DNA of 53,896 bases from Candidatus Nanopelagicales bacterium. Its GTDB lineage: Bacteria; Actinomycetota; Actinomycetes; S36-B12. The position numbers and the translations under genes were made by a program. The DNA is taken from assembly GCA_021741645.1 (NCBI GenBank), contig JAIOXK010000007.1, positions 1 to 53,896 on the forward strand. The letters are read 5' to 3'. Below the pieces are notes generated by a model, which saw only the letters and a list, made by a program, of their open reading frames with translations, did no database searches and had not been told where the DNA came from. Position 1 is the first letter of the stretch, and every line of letters starts with the position of its first letter. Shown in pieces: positions 31,353 to 40,390 of the stretch.

Positions 31353-34220
31353 ATGACCATCACCAGCAATGATCGCGGCACCGACACCATTGCCACCAGC
31401 GATCGCGAGACCTTCGTGCACAACACCCTGCGCAACGATGGTCTGACCATCGAGCGGCTCTACACCACCGAGGGACTGCACCCGTATGACGGTGTGACGT
31501 GGGAGCGTCGCGACGTCGTCCAGACGAACTGGAAGACCGGTGAGATCGTCTTCGAGCAGAAGGGTGCGGAGTTCCCCGACTTCTGGAGCGTCAACGCCTC
31601 CACCATCGTCACCACCAAGTACTTCCGCGGAGCCGTCGGGTCCGAGCAGCGGGAGTGGAGCCTCAAGCAGCTCATCGACCGGGTCGTCCTGACCTACGTC
31701 AAGGCCGGTCGCGAGCACGGCTACTTCAAGACCGAGGACGACGCGGTCGTCTTTGAGCACGAGCTCACCCACATGCTGCTGCACCAGGTGTTCAGCTTCA
31801 ATTCGCCAGTGTGGTTCAACGTCGGTACCAACGCGCCTCAGCAGGTGAGCGCCTGCTTCATCCTGAGCGTCGACGACACGATGGACTCCATCCTGAACTG
31901 GTACAAGGAGGAGGGGCTGATCTTCAAGGGCGGCTCGGGAGCTGGCCTGAACCTCTCGCGCATCCGTTCCAGCAAAGAACTGCTCAAGTCCTCCGGTGGC
32001 ACCGCCTCCGGTCCGGTCTCGTTCATGCGTGGCGCGGATGCGTCGGCAGGCACCATCAAGTCCGGAGGTGCGACCCGTCGCGCGGCCAAGATGGTCGTCC
32101 TCGACATCGACCACCCCGACATCGAGGAGTTCGTCGAGACCAAGGTGCGCGAGGAGGACAAGATCCGAGTCCTGCGTGATGCCGGCTACGACATGGATCT
32201 CGGCGGCCGTGACATCACGAGCGTGCAGTACCAGAACGCCAACAACTCCGTGCGTGTCTCCGACCTGTTCATGAACGCAGTTGCGAACGGCGAACCGTTC
32301 GGCCTGACGGCCCGTACCGATGGCTCGGTCGTCGAGACGATCGATGCCAAGGGTCTGTTCCGCACGGTCGCCGAGGCCGCATGGGCATGCGCTGACCCGG
32401 GCATCCAGTACGACGACACGATCAATGACTGGCACACCAACCCCGAGACCGGTCGGATCAATGCGTCCAATCCGTGCTCGGAGTACATGAGCCTGGACAA
32501 CTCGTCCTGCAACCTCGCATCGCTCAATCTGCTCACCTTCCTCAAGGAGGACGAGACTTTCGACTCCGAGCGGTTCGCGAAGGCTGTCGAGTTCGTCATC
32601 ACGGCGATGGACATCTCCATCTGCTTCGCTGACTTCCCCACCGTCCCGATCGGGGAGACCACGCGGCGCTATCGCCAGCTCGGCATCGGCTACGCGAACC
32701 TCGGCGCACTGCTCATGGCCACGGGCCTGGCCTACGACTCCGATGCTGGTCGTGCCTTTGCCGCGTCGATCACGAGCCTCATGACGGGCACGGCCTACAA
32801 GCGCAGCGCAGAGCTGGCCGGCATCGTCGGCCCGTACGAGGGCTACGCACGCAATGAGTCGGCGCACAAGCGGGTCATGCGCAAGCATGCGGCGGCCAAT
32901 GACAACGTGCGCGGTTCCTCAAGCCTTGATGGCGATGTCCTTCGACTGGCCGAGAAGCAGTGGGAGGCCTGCCTGAAGATCGGTGAGGAGAACGGCTGGC
33001 GTAACGCGCAGGCCTCCGTCCTTGCACCGACCGGCACCATCGGGTTCATGATGGACTGCGACACCACGGGCATCGAGCCGGACTTCTCACTGGTGAAGTT
33101 CAAGAAGCTCGTCGGTGGCGGTTCGATGCAGATCGTCAATCAGACGATCCCGCGAGCCCTGCGTCGCCTCGGCTACACCGAGGAGACCGTCGAGGCCATC
33201 ATCGAGTACATCGGCGAGAACGGCCACGTGGTCGATGCGCCGGGTCTGAAGACCGAGCACTACAGCATCTTCGACACCGCGATGGGCCAGCGGGCGATCA
33301 CGCCCATGGGTCACGTCCGGATGATGGCGGCGGTTCAGCCGTTCATCTCCGGGGCGATCTCCAAGACGGTCAACATGCCGGAGACAGCCACGGTCGAAGA
33401 GGTCGAGGAGATCTACTTCGAGGCCTGGAAGCTGGGCGTGAAGGCACTGGCGATCTACCGGGACAACTGCAAGGTGGGTCAGCCGCTGAGCGACGCCAAG
33501 GCGAAGAAGGCCGACGAGCTGGTGGACGTCACGGCGGAGGCGCTGCAGGCAGCCATGGCTGGTCAGCCCGTGCGCAAGCGCCTGCCCAAGACGCGGCCGA
33601 GTCGCACGACGAGCTTCTCGGTGGCAGGTGCCGAGGGCTACATGACCGCCGGTTCCTACCCCGATGACGGTCTGGGTGAGGTCTTCTTGAAGCTCGGCAA
33701 GCAGGGATCAACCCTGGCCGGGGTGATGGATGCCTTCTCGATCGCCATCAGCATCGCCCTGCAGTACGGCGTCCCGCTGGAGGCCTTCGTCAGCAAGTTC
33801 GTCAACATGCGCTTCGAGCCAGCAGGCATGACGGACGATCCCGACATCCGGATGTCGCAGTCGATCATGGACTACATCTTCCGTCGGCTCGCGCTGGACT
33901 ACCTGCCGTACGACAAGCGAGAGGCACTGGGCATCTTCACTGCCGATGAGCGCTCGGCGACGGTGGCTCAGTCCTACGGAGCACCCGCTCCCGCGGCCGA
34001 TCTGGCAGTCGAGGATGGCGTTGACGAGCCGGTCGCCGAGGTTGCCGACACGACCACGGAGCCGCGAGTCAGCACGGCGCATTCCAGCGCGGAGCTGCTC
34101 GAGGAGATCACCGGCACCGCCTCTGATGCGCCGCTGTGCATGACCTGCGGCATCAAGATGCGGCCCTCCGGCTCGTGCTACGTCTGCGAGGGCTGCGGGA
34201 GCACATCCGGCTGCAGCTAA
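31353..34220 (+). CDS. nrdJ: Class II (B12-dependent) ribonucleoside-diphosphate reductase
   Basis: NrdJ reduces ribonucleotides using adenosylcobalamin and needs no oxygen. The 955-residue protein has the radical-enzyme barrel: ACFILSVDD (first redox Cys), NPCSEYMSLDNSSCNLASLN near residue 373 (finger-loop Cys), and APTGTIGFMMDCDTTGIEPD near 560. The Cys-rich C-terminus (CMTCGIKMRPSGSCYVCEGC, then GSTSGCS) includes the shuttle cysteines and a possible zinc ribbon. GAAAGG precedes the ATG. Transcription with nrdR under NrdR boxes is indicated. No B12 riboswitch was recognised upstream. The class I genes are not in this window. Confidence 0.96.
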   Translation: MTITSNDRGTDTIATSDRETFVHNTLRNDGLTIERLYTTEGLHPYDGVTWERRDVVQTNWKTGEIVFEQKGAEFPDFWSVNASTIVTTKYFRGAVGSEQREWSLKQLIDRVVLTYVKAGREHGYFKTEDDAVVFEHELTHMLLHQVFSFNSPVWFNVGTNAPQQVSACFILSVDDTMDSILNWYKEEGLIFKGGSGAGLNLSRIRSSKELLKSSGGTASGPVSFMRGADASAGTIKSGGATRRAAKMVVLDIDHPDIEEFVETKVREEDKIRVLRDAGYDMDLGGRDITSVQYQNANNSVRVSDLFMNAVANGEPFGLTARTDGSVVETIDAKGLFRTVAEAAWACADPGIQYDDTINDWHTNPETGRINASNPCSEYMSLDNSSCNLASLNLLTFLKEDETFDSERFAKAVEFVITAMDISICFADFPTVPIGETTRRYRQLGIGYANLGALLMATGLAYDSDAGRAFAASITSLMTGTAYKRSAELAGIVGPYEGYARNESAHKRVMRKHAAANDNVRGSSSLDGDVLRLAEKQWEACLKIGEENGWRNAQASVLAPTGTIGFMMDCDTTGIEPDFSLVKFKKLVGGGSMQIVNQTIPRALRRLGYTEETVEAIIEYIGENGHVVDAPGLKTEHYSIFDTAMGQRAITPMGHVRMMAAVQPFISGAISKTVNMPETATVEEVEEIYFEAWKLGVKALAIYRDNCKVGQPLSDAKAKKADELVDVTAEALQAAMAGQPVRKRLPKTRPSRTTSFSVAGAEGYMTAGSYPDDGLGEVFLKLGKQGSTLAGVMDAFSIAISIALQYGVPLEAFVSKFVNMRFEPAGMTDDPDIRMSQSIMDYIFRRLALDYLPYDKREALGIFTADERSATVAQSYGAPAPAADLAVEDGVDEPVAEVADTTTEPRVSTAHSSAELLEEITGTASDAPLCMTCGIKMRPSGSCYVCEGCGSTSGCS

Positions 34221-34245
34221 CCCCCCGGAGCAGGTTCCCTGCTTG

Positions 34246-34284
34246 GCGATGGGCGTCCCGCGAACATTGCGGGGCGCCCATCGC
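34246..34284 (+). terminator. Strong terminator of the nrdR-nrdJ operon
   Basis: GCGATGGGCG-T-CCCGC (34246-34261) and GCGGG-G-CGCCCATCGC (34269-34284) pair as a 16-bp stem with a single G-T wobble around a seven-base loop, GAACATT. It starts 25 bases after the nrdJ stop. No T run follows, as is common in GC-rich actinobacteria. Confidence 0.75.
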
Positions 34285-34392
34285 GCTTCAGGACCTCATC
34301 GGACTCGGCGTGCTCGTTGCACGTTTCGTGCGAATGCCCGTGCAGACCGTGGCAGATTGATCGGCGACCGCTCACTCAGGAGGATTCGACCC

Positions 34393-36012
34393 ATGTCTAC
34401 GGACACCCGCACGGCTGCACAGGCCACCCATCCGTGGTGGGCGCTGAGCTCGCTCCTCATCGGGCTCAGCATCATCATCATCGACGGCAGCATCGTGAAT
34501 GTCCTGCTGCCGGACATGGTGGTCGACATCGGCCTGACCCAGACCGATGCGCAGTGGGTCAACTCGATTTACTCCCTCGTCTTTGCCTCCCTGCTCATCA
34601 CGGTGGGCCTGCTCTCCGATCGATTCGGGCGACGGCTGCTCTTCCTCATTGGCGTCGCCGTCTTCCTGCTCGGGTCCCTCGGAAGCGGATCGGCCCAGGA
34701 TCCGGCTTTCCTCATCGCTGCACGGGCGGTGCAGGCCGCCGGCGCGGCGATGATGATGCCGTCGTCGATCGCGGTGATCAACGTGCTGTTCGAAGGACGC
34801 CAGCGGGCCGCGGCCTTCGGCCTGTGGGGTGCTGTCTTCGGCGGCGCTGCTGGCCTTGGTCCGCTGATCGGTGGGTGGCTCGCCCAGGACTTCAGCTGGC
34901 GGTGGGCGTTCCTCGTGAACATCCCCATCGGTTTGATTGCAGCCGTGCTCGTCCTGAAGACGGTTCCCGAGTCCAAGGGGCCGCGGGCGCGAGGTTACGA
35001 CCCCGTGGGCATCGTGTCGACCGCACTGGGACTTGCGCTCATCGTGTTCGCCCTGATCGAGGGGCAGTCCTACGGCTGGTGGACAGCGACGCGCACGTTC
35101 ACGGTTGGTCCGCTTGAACTGCAGGAGGGTGGGCTGTCGATCGTCCCGATCTGCTTGGGCCTGGGTGTGGTGCTGCTGGCCTTCTTCTACTGGTGGGAGC
35201 GCCGCCTGATCCGTACAGGGGGCACGACCCTCGTCGACCTGAGCCTGTTCGGGATCAGGCGCTACGGCTTCGGCAATGTCGTCGCACTCGTGGTGAGCCT
35301 CGGGGAGTTCGGCATTCTGTTCGTCCTGCCCCTGTGGATGCAGTCGGTGCACGGGACTGATCCGCTGACTACAGGGCTGATCCTTGCCACTCTCGCGATC
35401 GGCACCCTGCTCTCGGGCGGTGCCGCCCGGCATGTATCTGCCCTGATGGGGCCCACGCGAGTGGTCCGGCTGGGAATGCTGCTGGAGGTCGCGGGCATCG
35501 TGCTCATCGGCCTCACTTTGTCCGTGGAGCGTTCTCCCTGGTGGCTGGTCCTTGCGCTGGTCGTCTATGGCCTCGGACTCGGATTCGCGTCCGCCCAGCT
35601 CACGAACGTGGTGCTCGCTGACGTGCCGGGGGAGAAGAGCGGTCAGGCGTCGGCGATGACGTCCACGTTCCGGCAGGTCGGCTCGGCTCTCGGCGCCGCC
35701 GTGCTCGGAACCGTGCTGTTCGCGTCGCTTGCCGGAATCATGACGAATGACCTCGCCGAGAACAGCTCTCTGCCGGAGGCGAAGCAGGCCGAACTCGTCG
35801 ATCAGATCGACAGCACGGCCGGCCAGGCCATCATCGGCCTGGAGCAGCAGCCGGAGATGAAGGAGGTTGTCACGGAAGCCAAGTCGGCCTATACCTCGGC
35901 GGCGAAGGTCACGGCTGCTGTTGCCGCTGGCTTCGTGGCGCTGGGGCTGCTCGTGAGTTTCGGCCTGCCGCGTGATCGGCGACCGGAGGACGAGCTGCAG
36001 CACGCGGCCTGA
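34393..36012 (+). CDS. MFS drug transporter, DHA2 type
   Basis: The 539-residue protein has about 14 hydrophobic segments. It opens with LLIGLSIIIIDGSIVNVLLPDM (the DHA2 helix-1 motif D1) and has LLSDRFGRRLLFLIG (A motif) near residue 75 and GAVFGGAAGLGPLIGGWLA (C motif, antiporter). EmrB/QacA-like multidrug export is likely. AGGAGG nine bases before ATG 34393 fixes the start; longer in-frame ORF would run into the nrdJ terminator. It is the second DHA2 pump in the window, similar in layout to the one at 15.4 kb. No dedicated regulator gene is adjacent. Confidence 0.9.
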   Translation: MSTDTRTAAQATHPWWALSSLLIGLSIIIIDGSIVNVLLPDMVVDIGLTQTDAQWVNSIYSLVFASLLITVGLLSDRFGRRLLFLIGVAVFLLGSLGSGSAQDPAFLIAARAVQAAGAAMMMPSSIAVINVLFEGRQRAAAFGLWGAVFGGAAGLGPLIGGWLAQDFSWRWAFLVNIPIGLIAAVLVLKTVPESKGPRARGYDPVGIVSTALGLALIVFALIEGQSYGWWTATRTFTVGPLELQEGGLSIVPICLGLGVVLLAFFYWWERRLIRTGGTTLVDLSLFGIRRYGFGNVVALVVSLGEFGILFVLPLWMQSVHGTDPLTTGLILATLAIGTLLSGGAARHVSALMGPTRVVRLGMLLEVAGIVLIGLTLSVERSPWWLVLALVVYGLGLGFASAQLTNVVLADVPGEKSGQASAMTSTFRQVGSALGAAVLGTVLFASLAGIMTNDLAENSSLPEAKQAELVDQIDSTAGQAIIGLEQQPEMKEVVTEAKSAYTSAAKVTAAVAAGFVALGLLVSFGLPRDRRPEDELQHAA

Positions 36013-36021
36013 CATCCCCTC

Positions 36022-36399
36022 GTGACCTTTCGCATCGATGCTCAGCCCGACGATCTCGTCGAGGTCGTGCTGAGCGGTACACCGGATGCGCAGGAGTGGC
36101 AGGAGTCGGCCGACCTCGTGCTGCCGCGCCTGGCTACGGGCTCTCGGCTGCTGATCGATGCCAGGGGTCTGGTCGATCCGACAGCGGCTTTCGGCGGGTA
36201 CCTCAGGTCACGGTGGCGCCACGACATGCCGGGGGGAGTGCGGCAGGCCTCGGTGGTCGGTCCGCAGGCGGCTGCTGTGGCACGCGCGTGGCGTCGGGTA
36301 TTCGCTCCAGCGGCGTGGGGTGCGCAGGCGTTCACCGACTGTGAGGAGGCGCGAGCGTGGCTGAGGCAGGCGCCGCAGACGAGCAGTGGCGGCTCCTAG
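36022..36399 (+). CDS. Small SpoIIAA/STAS-like protein of unknown function
   Basis: The 125-residue protein has the order of strands and helices seen in SpoIIAA-like folds: FRIDAQPDDLVEVVLSGT, the stretch ADLVLPRLATGSRLLIDARG near residues 28-47, a middle QASVVGPQAAAVARAW, and the end AWGAQAFTDCEEARAWLR. The last segment resembles the SpoIIAA-like family's conserved ending. No signal or membrane helix is present. It begins 10 bases after the MFS gene with GTG and may be in its operon. Function cannot be stated. Confidence 0.55.
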   Translation: MTFRIDAQPDDLVEVVLSGTPDAQEWQESADLVLPRLATGSRLLIDARGLVDPTAAFGGYLRSRWRHDMPGGVRQASVVGPQAAAVARAWRRVFAPAAWGAQAFTDCEEARAWLRQAPQTSSGGS

Positions 36400-36433
36400 G
36401 CCGGTGTCCCTCTGGATTTTCGCGTGGGTGGTG

Positions 36434-36787
36434 TCAGCGTTCTGTGGTGGTTGACCACCACGTCCGCTGGCTCCAGGCCAAGGCGATGAGCACGACAGTG
36501 AACAGCACGAGCAGGATGGCGCGAGCATCCACGAAGATCGTCAGCAGTGAATCGGAGATGAGCACGACTGCCATGGCGTACAGGGCCAGGCGGGACCTGC
36601 GCCGTGCGCCCAGGGCGATCACGATGTGCGCGCCACCGAGGATGAGGCCGACGATCAGGACCTGACCGGCATTGTCGGCACCGGAGGTGAACGAGCCCAC
36701 GATCGTGGAGAGCCAGAACAGCACTCCGACGTAGCCGAGAACCTCAATGGCAGTGATGGCGGCCGGGCGTCGCGTCGTGGGGTGCAC
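36434..36787 (-). CDS. Small four-helix membrane protein, unknown
   Basis: The 117-residue protein is mostly hydrophobic with four predicted helices, for example VLGYVGVLFWLSTIVGSF and LLVLFTVVLIALAWS; there is a short basic RRRSR loop after the second. No family was recognised. GTG 36787 is preferred to the longer ATG at 36823 because a TAGGGT hexamer lies seven bases before the GTG. That hexamer is within the end of the TauE/SafE gene. Its role is unknown. Confidence 0.5.
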   Translation of the reverse strand: MHPTTRRPAAITAIEVLGYVGVLFWLSTIVGSFTSGADNAGQVLIVGLILGGAHIVIALGARRRSRLALYAMAVVLISDSLLTIFVDARAILLVLFTVVLIALAWSQRTWWSTTTER

Positions 36788-36794
36788 GCGGGAG

Positions 36795-36800
36795 ACCCTA
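36795..36800 (-). promoter_or_regulatory. Probable -10 of the four-helix membrane protein gene
   Basis: On the minus strand TAGGGT (36800-36795) precedes GTG 36787 by seven bases. It lies across the stop codon of the TauE/SafE gene. Confidence 0.4.
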
Positions 36801-37739
36801 GGTGCGGGCCGAATGGTCTCCATCAGATGTCACGGCTGTGACGTCCGGAGTGAAGTCGGGTGCATCATCGGGTGGGGCAGATCCGCCACGGCTGCCTCGT
36901 AGAGCCGCATAGAGCAGTGCAGAAGTGATGGCCAGGACCGCTGCAATCACGCCGAGCGCATGCAGGACGGATGACGACCCGAAGGAGACCAGATCGTCGC
37001 CGAGCTCCTGGGCCAAGATGACGGCCGCCATCGCGAGGACGAACCAGCCGAACCCCTTGCGGAGCCGGTCCGGGTGGATCCGACCGGCGATCGCGCTGCC
37101 GACGAAGGCGCCCACGATGGCACCGGCCGTCACGAGAAGCGTCACCTGCCAGTCGATGCTCACGCTGGAGGCGTAGCCGGCAAACCCGGCGAAGGACTTC
37201 ATGCCGATGACCAGGAGGGAGGTTCCGACCGCAATCGGCATGGGCAGGCCGCCGAGGAGCGCCAGCGCCGGGACGACGAGGAAGCCTCCGCCCGCGCCGA
37301 CAATGCCCGTGACGAAGCCCACGACGACACCATCGATGAGCACGCGCACGACAGGCAGGTCGCCGTGATGGCTGGCGGCGATCTTCTTGCGACCGCGAAT
37401 CATCGCGATGGCGGTGATGGCCATCATGACGGCGAATCCGATGAGGAGCAGTGCCCCCGGCAGGAGCGCACCGACCTTGCCGCCGGCGAAGGCGCCCACC
37501 ATGCCCGCAGCGCCGAAGATCAGGCCGGTGCGCCAGCGGACGCGATGCGCCCGTGCGTGTGAGATCAGTCCGAATATCGACGTGACGCCTACGACGAACA
37601 GGCTCGAGGCAATGGCCGCCTTCGCGTCCAGACCTGCCACGTAGACCAACAGGGGGACGGTGAGGATGGAACCGCCGCCGCCGAGAAGACCGAGGGCGAT
37701 GCCAATGAAGACCGAGAGGCCGGTGGCGAGGGCGAGCAC
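36798..37739 (-). CDS. Sulfite exporter TauE/SafE family protein
   Basis: The 313-residue protein has eight or nine hydrophobic segments with the two Gly-rich repeats of the family: IGIALGLLGGGGSILTVPLL near residue 13 and GFVTGIVGAGGGFLVVPALA near 140. TauE/SafE proteins export sulfite, sulfoacetate or related anions. It begins with GTG two bases after the rhodanese gene stop, so the two are translated together. The C-terminal 30 residues are polar. In the Staphylococcus cst operon a TauE partner exports sulfite made from persulfides, and the same role fits here. Confidence 0.88.
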   Translation of the reverse strand: MLALATGLSVFIGIALGLLGGGGSILTVPLLVYVAGLDAKAAIASSLFVVGVTSIFGLISHARAHRVRWRTGLIFGAAGMVGAFAGGKVGALLPGALLLIGFAVMMAITAIAMIRGRKKIAASHHGDLPVVRVLIDGVVVGFVTGIVGAGGGFLVVPALALLGGLPMPIAVGTSLLVIGMKSFAGFAGYASSVSIDWQVTLLVTAGAIVGAFVGSAIAGRIHPDRLRKGFGWFVLAMAAVILAQELGDDLVSFGSSSVLHALGVIAAVLAITSALLYAALRGSRGGSAPPDDAPDFTPDVTAVTSDGDHSART

Positions 37740-37741
37740 GT

Positions 37742-38095
37742 CTAGAACAGGTGGCCGGCGGAGCCGTCTTCGGCCACCACCGGAAGACCGGCCGCTGCCC
37801 AGGCACCCATGCCGCCCACGACGTTGTAGGTGGTGAAGCCCATGCCGGCGAGGGCATTTGCGGCGGCCATGGAGCGTGCGCCCGAGCGACAGATGAGGAT
37901 CAGGGGCCGATCCGTCGGCAGCGCCTGGACGTCGAAGGACTGCAGGGGCATCACGACTGCTCCGGCGGCCATTCCCGCGGCGGTCTCCTGATGCTCGCGG
38001 ACATCAATCAGCACCGCGCCCGCCTCGACGAGGGCCGAGACGTCTGTGGGGGCGATGTTGGTGGGGGCGCTCAGCTGTGTGGTGGCAGTGGTCAT
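37742..38095 (-). CDS. Single-domain rhodanese (sulfurtransferase)
   Basis: The 117-residue protein is one rhodanese domain. It has the DVREHQETAAGMAAGA segment, the active-site Cys loop in LICRSGARSMAAANAL near residue 73, and the final GGMGAWAAAGLPV helix. Such proteins carry persulfide sulfur on the cysteine. ATG 38095 has AAGGAGAG just upstream; longer in-frame starts are less likely. It lies 41 bases downstream of the gntR gene and two bases before tauE, so gntR-rhodanese-tauE form an operon. Confidence 0.9.
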   Translation of the reverse strand: MTTATTQLSAPTNIAPTDVSALVEAGAVLIDVREHQETAAGMAAGAVVMPLQSFDVQALPTDRPLILICRSGARSMAAANALAGMGFTTYNVVGGMGAWAAAGLPVVAEDGSAGHLF

Positions 38096-38136
38096 GATGC
38101 TCTCCTTCATTTCCGGGGGTGCTGGGTCGGTGGGTG

Positions 38137-38907
38137 TCAGGACTCGGTCAGTGTCAGGCGGGTGCTGCCGGTCGTCCAGGACGTCTCGAGGGTGAAGCGA
38201 TCGCCCAGCACGTGGGTCTGCCGCCACTCGACGGGCTTGCCCTGAGCCATGGCGAGTCGGTCGATGCTCAGCAGGGCCGACGCCTGTGGAATATCGAGCA
38301 GGCTGGCCATCGTGGCGTCTGCGCAGACGGCACGGAGCTCCTCGCGCCCGGAGTCCACGACCACGCCGATGCCCTGCAGTAGGTCGTAGAGCGCCGTGTG
38401 CGTGAAGTCGGCGTCCAAGAGGGGATGAGCGAGGGTGTGGGGGAGCCAGCTGACGTCGTGGGCCAGCGGCTCGCCGTCGGCACGTCGAATCCGCTCGATC
38501 ATCACGAGCAGAGCCTCGGGTGCGAGCCCCAGTAGGGCGGCGATATCGCGGTCTGTTGTGGTCTCCAGCCGCAGGACCTCGCTGGTCTGCTCCGAGCCTT
38601 GCGACTCCACCGAGCGGAAGAGCGAGTACACCGCCCCGAGGCTCTGGGAGAAGCCCTGCTGAACGGTAGAGGTGCGACCACGGCTGCTGGAGATCACGCC
38701 CTCAGAGCGCAGGGCGCGGAGCGCCTCTCGGACGGTGTGACGGCTCACGCCGTACTCCTCGACCAGTGCGAGCTCGCCAGGCACTCCATCGGCGAAGGCG
38801 CCGCTGCCGCAGCGGCGACGCAGGTCGGCGCTCACCTGAGCCCACAGCGGCATCGGGGAGGACCGATCCGGCAGGTGGGGTGCTTCGGGGGTGACAACGG
38901 CTGACAT
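38137..38907 (-). CDS. GntR-family regulator with UTRA domain (HutC type)
   Basis: The 256-residue protein has a winged HTH (LWAQVSADLRRRCGSGAFAD, then EYGVSRHTVREALRALRSEG near residues 50-69) and a UTRA ligand-binding domain (LRLETTTDRDIAALLGL, GLLM-like IERIRRADGEPLAHDVSWLP, YDLLQGIGV). HutC/FadR-type regulators bind palindromes released by a small ligand. The promoter has TTGCAC-17-TACATT directly before ATG 38907, with the sequence TGTACGGACA between the elements. It leads an operon with rhodanese and TauE, divergent from the persulfide dioxygenase, so it probably controls both sides. Confidence 0.87.
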   Translation of the reverse strand: MSAVVTPEAPHLPDRSSPMPLWAQVSADLRRRCGSGAFADGVPGELALVEEYGVSRHTVREALRALRSEGVISSSRGRTSTVQQGFSQSLGAVYSLFRSVESQGSEQTSEVLRLETTTDRDIAALLGLAPEALLVMIERIRRADGEPLAHDVSWLPHTLAHPLLDADFTHTALYDLLQGIGVVVDSGREELRAVCADATMASLLDIPQASALLSIDRLAMAQGKPVEWRQTHVLGDRFTLETSWTTGSTRLTLTES

Positions 38908-38914
38908 AGGTGTT

Positions 38915-38943
38915 AATGTACGGACATACGAACAGCCGTGCAA
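38915..38943 (-). promoter_or_regulatory. gntR promoter and candidate operator
   Basis: On the minus strand TTGCAC (38943-38938) and TACATT (38920-38915) are 17 bases apart, and the ATG begins seven bases after the -10. TGTACGGACA (38917-38926) is a near-palindrome (TGT...ACA) between the elements and a plausible GntR operator. Confidence 0.6.
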
Positions 38944-39001
38944 GTTCTGTGGCGTGTGAGCCTCGGCACAGAACAGCACCCGAACACTTCAGGAGCAATC
39001 T

Positions 39002-40372
39002 GTGATTCTCAATCAGTACTACCTCGAGTGCCTCTCGCACGCGTCCTACCTCGTTGGTGACGAGACGACCGGCAAGGCAGTGGTCATCGACCCGCGTCGG
39101 GACATCGCTGAGTACGTCGCTGACGCGCAGCAGGCCGGTCTCCAGATCACTCATGTGATCGAGACCCATCTGCACGCAGACTTCCTCAGCGGCCATCTGG
39201 AACTCGCTGCGGCCACGGGCGCGGAGATCGTGTTCGGAGAGGCAGCGCCGGTGGAATTCGCGGCAGTGAAGCTGGCCGACGGCTCCTGGATCGATCTTGG
39301 CCACGTGCGTCTGCAGATTCTCGAGACCCCTGGGCACACGCCTGAGTCGATCTGCATCACCGCATACGAGGGCGACGCGACCGAGCCATCCTGCGTCTTC
39401 ACCGGAGACACATTGTTCATCGGCGACGTCGGGCGCCCGGACCTGCTGTCATCCGTCGGCCACACGGCCGATGACCTGGGCAAGCAGCTCTACCACTCCT
39501 TGCACACCAAGCTGATGCCGCTGCCGGACAGCGTCAAGGTCTACCCGGCGCACGGTGCAGGGTCGGCCTGTGGCAAGAACCTCTCGACCGAGACGATGTC
39601 CACCATGGGCGAGCAGCGCGCGTTGAACTATGCCTTGCAGCCGATGTCCGAGCAGCAGTTCATCGACATCGTCACCGAGGGTCAGCCGGCGGCACCGGGG
39701 TACTTCGTCTTCGATGCGATCACCAATCGCAAGGAGCGGGAGCTGTTCGATGAGACGCAGCCCCCACGAGCACTGTCCCTGCTGGAGTTCGACTCGGCCG
39801 TGAACGACGGCGCCATCATCATCGACACCCGCCAGGCGATGGACTTCGCCGCTGGACACCTGATCGGCTCATTGAGCGTGGGCCTGGACGGTCGGTTCGC
39901 CGAGTACGCGGGCTCACTGGTGGAACCGCATGCGCAGATCGTGCTGGTCTGCGAGCCAGGAGCTGAGGTCGAAGCCACCACCCGGCTCGCCCGCATCGGC
40001 TTCGACAATGTGGTGGGCTACCTCGCCGAGCCCATGCAGGTCATGGCGGAGAACCCTGAGCGCGTCGAGCAGGCGTCGCGGCTGACAGTTGAGCAGCTCC
40101 GTGAGGTCCTGACCAACACTCCCGACGTCCAGCTGGTTGATATCCGCAACCCTGGCGAACTCGCCGTGGGCAGCATCGAGCCGGCGGCCTTCCTGCCTCT
40201 GGGCAGCCTGGCCATGCAACTGGACCAACTCGATCCGGCACGCCCGACGGTGGTCTACTGCGCCGGTGGATACCGTTCGAGCGCTGGCGCATCGCTGCTG
40301 CGCACGCACGGCTTCGAGGACGTCTCCGACCTGCTGGGCGGGTACGCGGCCTGGGAGGCCATGCCCGCCTGA
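39002..40372 (+). CDS. Persulfide dioxygenase-rhodanese fusion (CstB-like)
   Basis: The 456-residue protein joins three parts: an ETHE1-type metallo-beta-lactamase domain (VIETHLHADFLSGH near residue 53, FTGDTLFIGDVGRPDL near 136, YPAHGAGSACG near 182), a middle rhodanese-like domain (DTRQAMDFAAGHLIG, loop CEPGAE near 317), and a C-terminal rhodanese (DIRNPGELAVGSI, Cys loop YCAGGYRSSAG near 420). CstB-type enzymes oxidise persulfide to sulfite and thiosulfate and use the rhodanese for sulfur transfer. GTG 39002 has AGGAG upstream. Divergence from gntR-rhodanese-tauE supports a persulfide/sulfite detoxification role. Confidence 0.88.
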   Translation: MILNQYYLECLSHASYLVGDETTGKAVVIDPRRDIAEYVADAQQAGLQITHVIETHLHADFLSGHLELAAATGAEIVFGEAAPVEFAAVKLADGSWIDLGHVRLQILETPGHTPESICITAYEGDATEPSCVFTGDTLFIGDVGRPDLLSSVGHTADDLGKQLYHSLHTKLMPLPDSVKVYPAHGAGSACGKNLSTETMSTMGEQRALNYALQPMSEQQFIDIVTEGQPAAPGYFVFDAITNRKERELFDETQPPRALSLLEFDSAVNDGAIIIDTRQAMDFAAGHLIGSLSVGLDGRFAEYAGSLVEPHAQIVLVCEPGAEVEATTRLARIGFDNVVGYLAEPMQVMAENPERVEQASRLTVEQLREVLTNTPDVQLVDIRNPGELAVGSIEPAAFLPLGSLAMQLDQLDPARPTVVYCAGGYRSSAGASLLRTHGFEDVSDLLGGYAAWEAMPA

Positions 40373-40390
40373 TCGGGGCCGGTCATCGGA

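Noticed and set aside
31323-32888. 521-codon open frame antisense to nrdJ
   Set aside because: GC-rich codon use on the plus strand leaves long stop-free antisense frames. The sense protein is fully conserved, and the antisense product has no recognisable motif.
34372-36015. 547-codon antisense frame over the DHA2 transporter
   Set aside because: It is polar, His/Arg/Gln-rich and mirrors a well-supported membrane protein; a shadow of codon bias.
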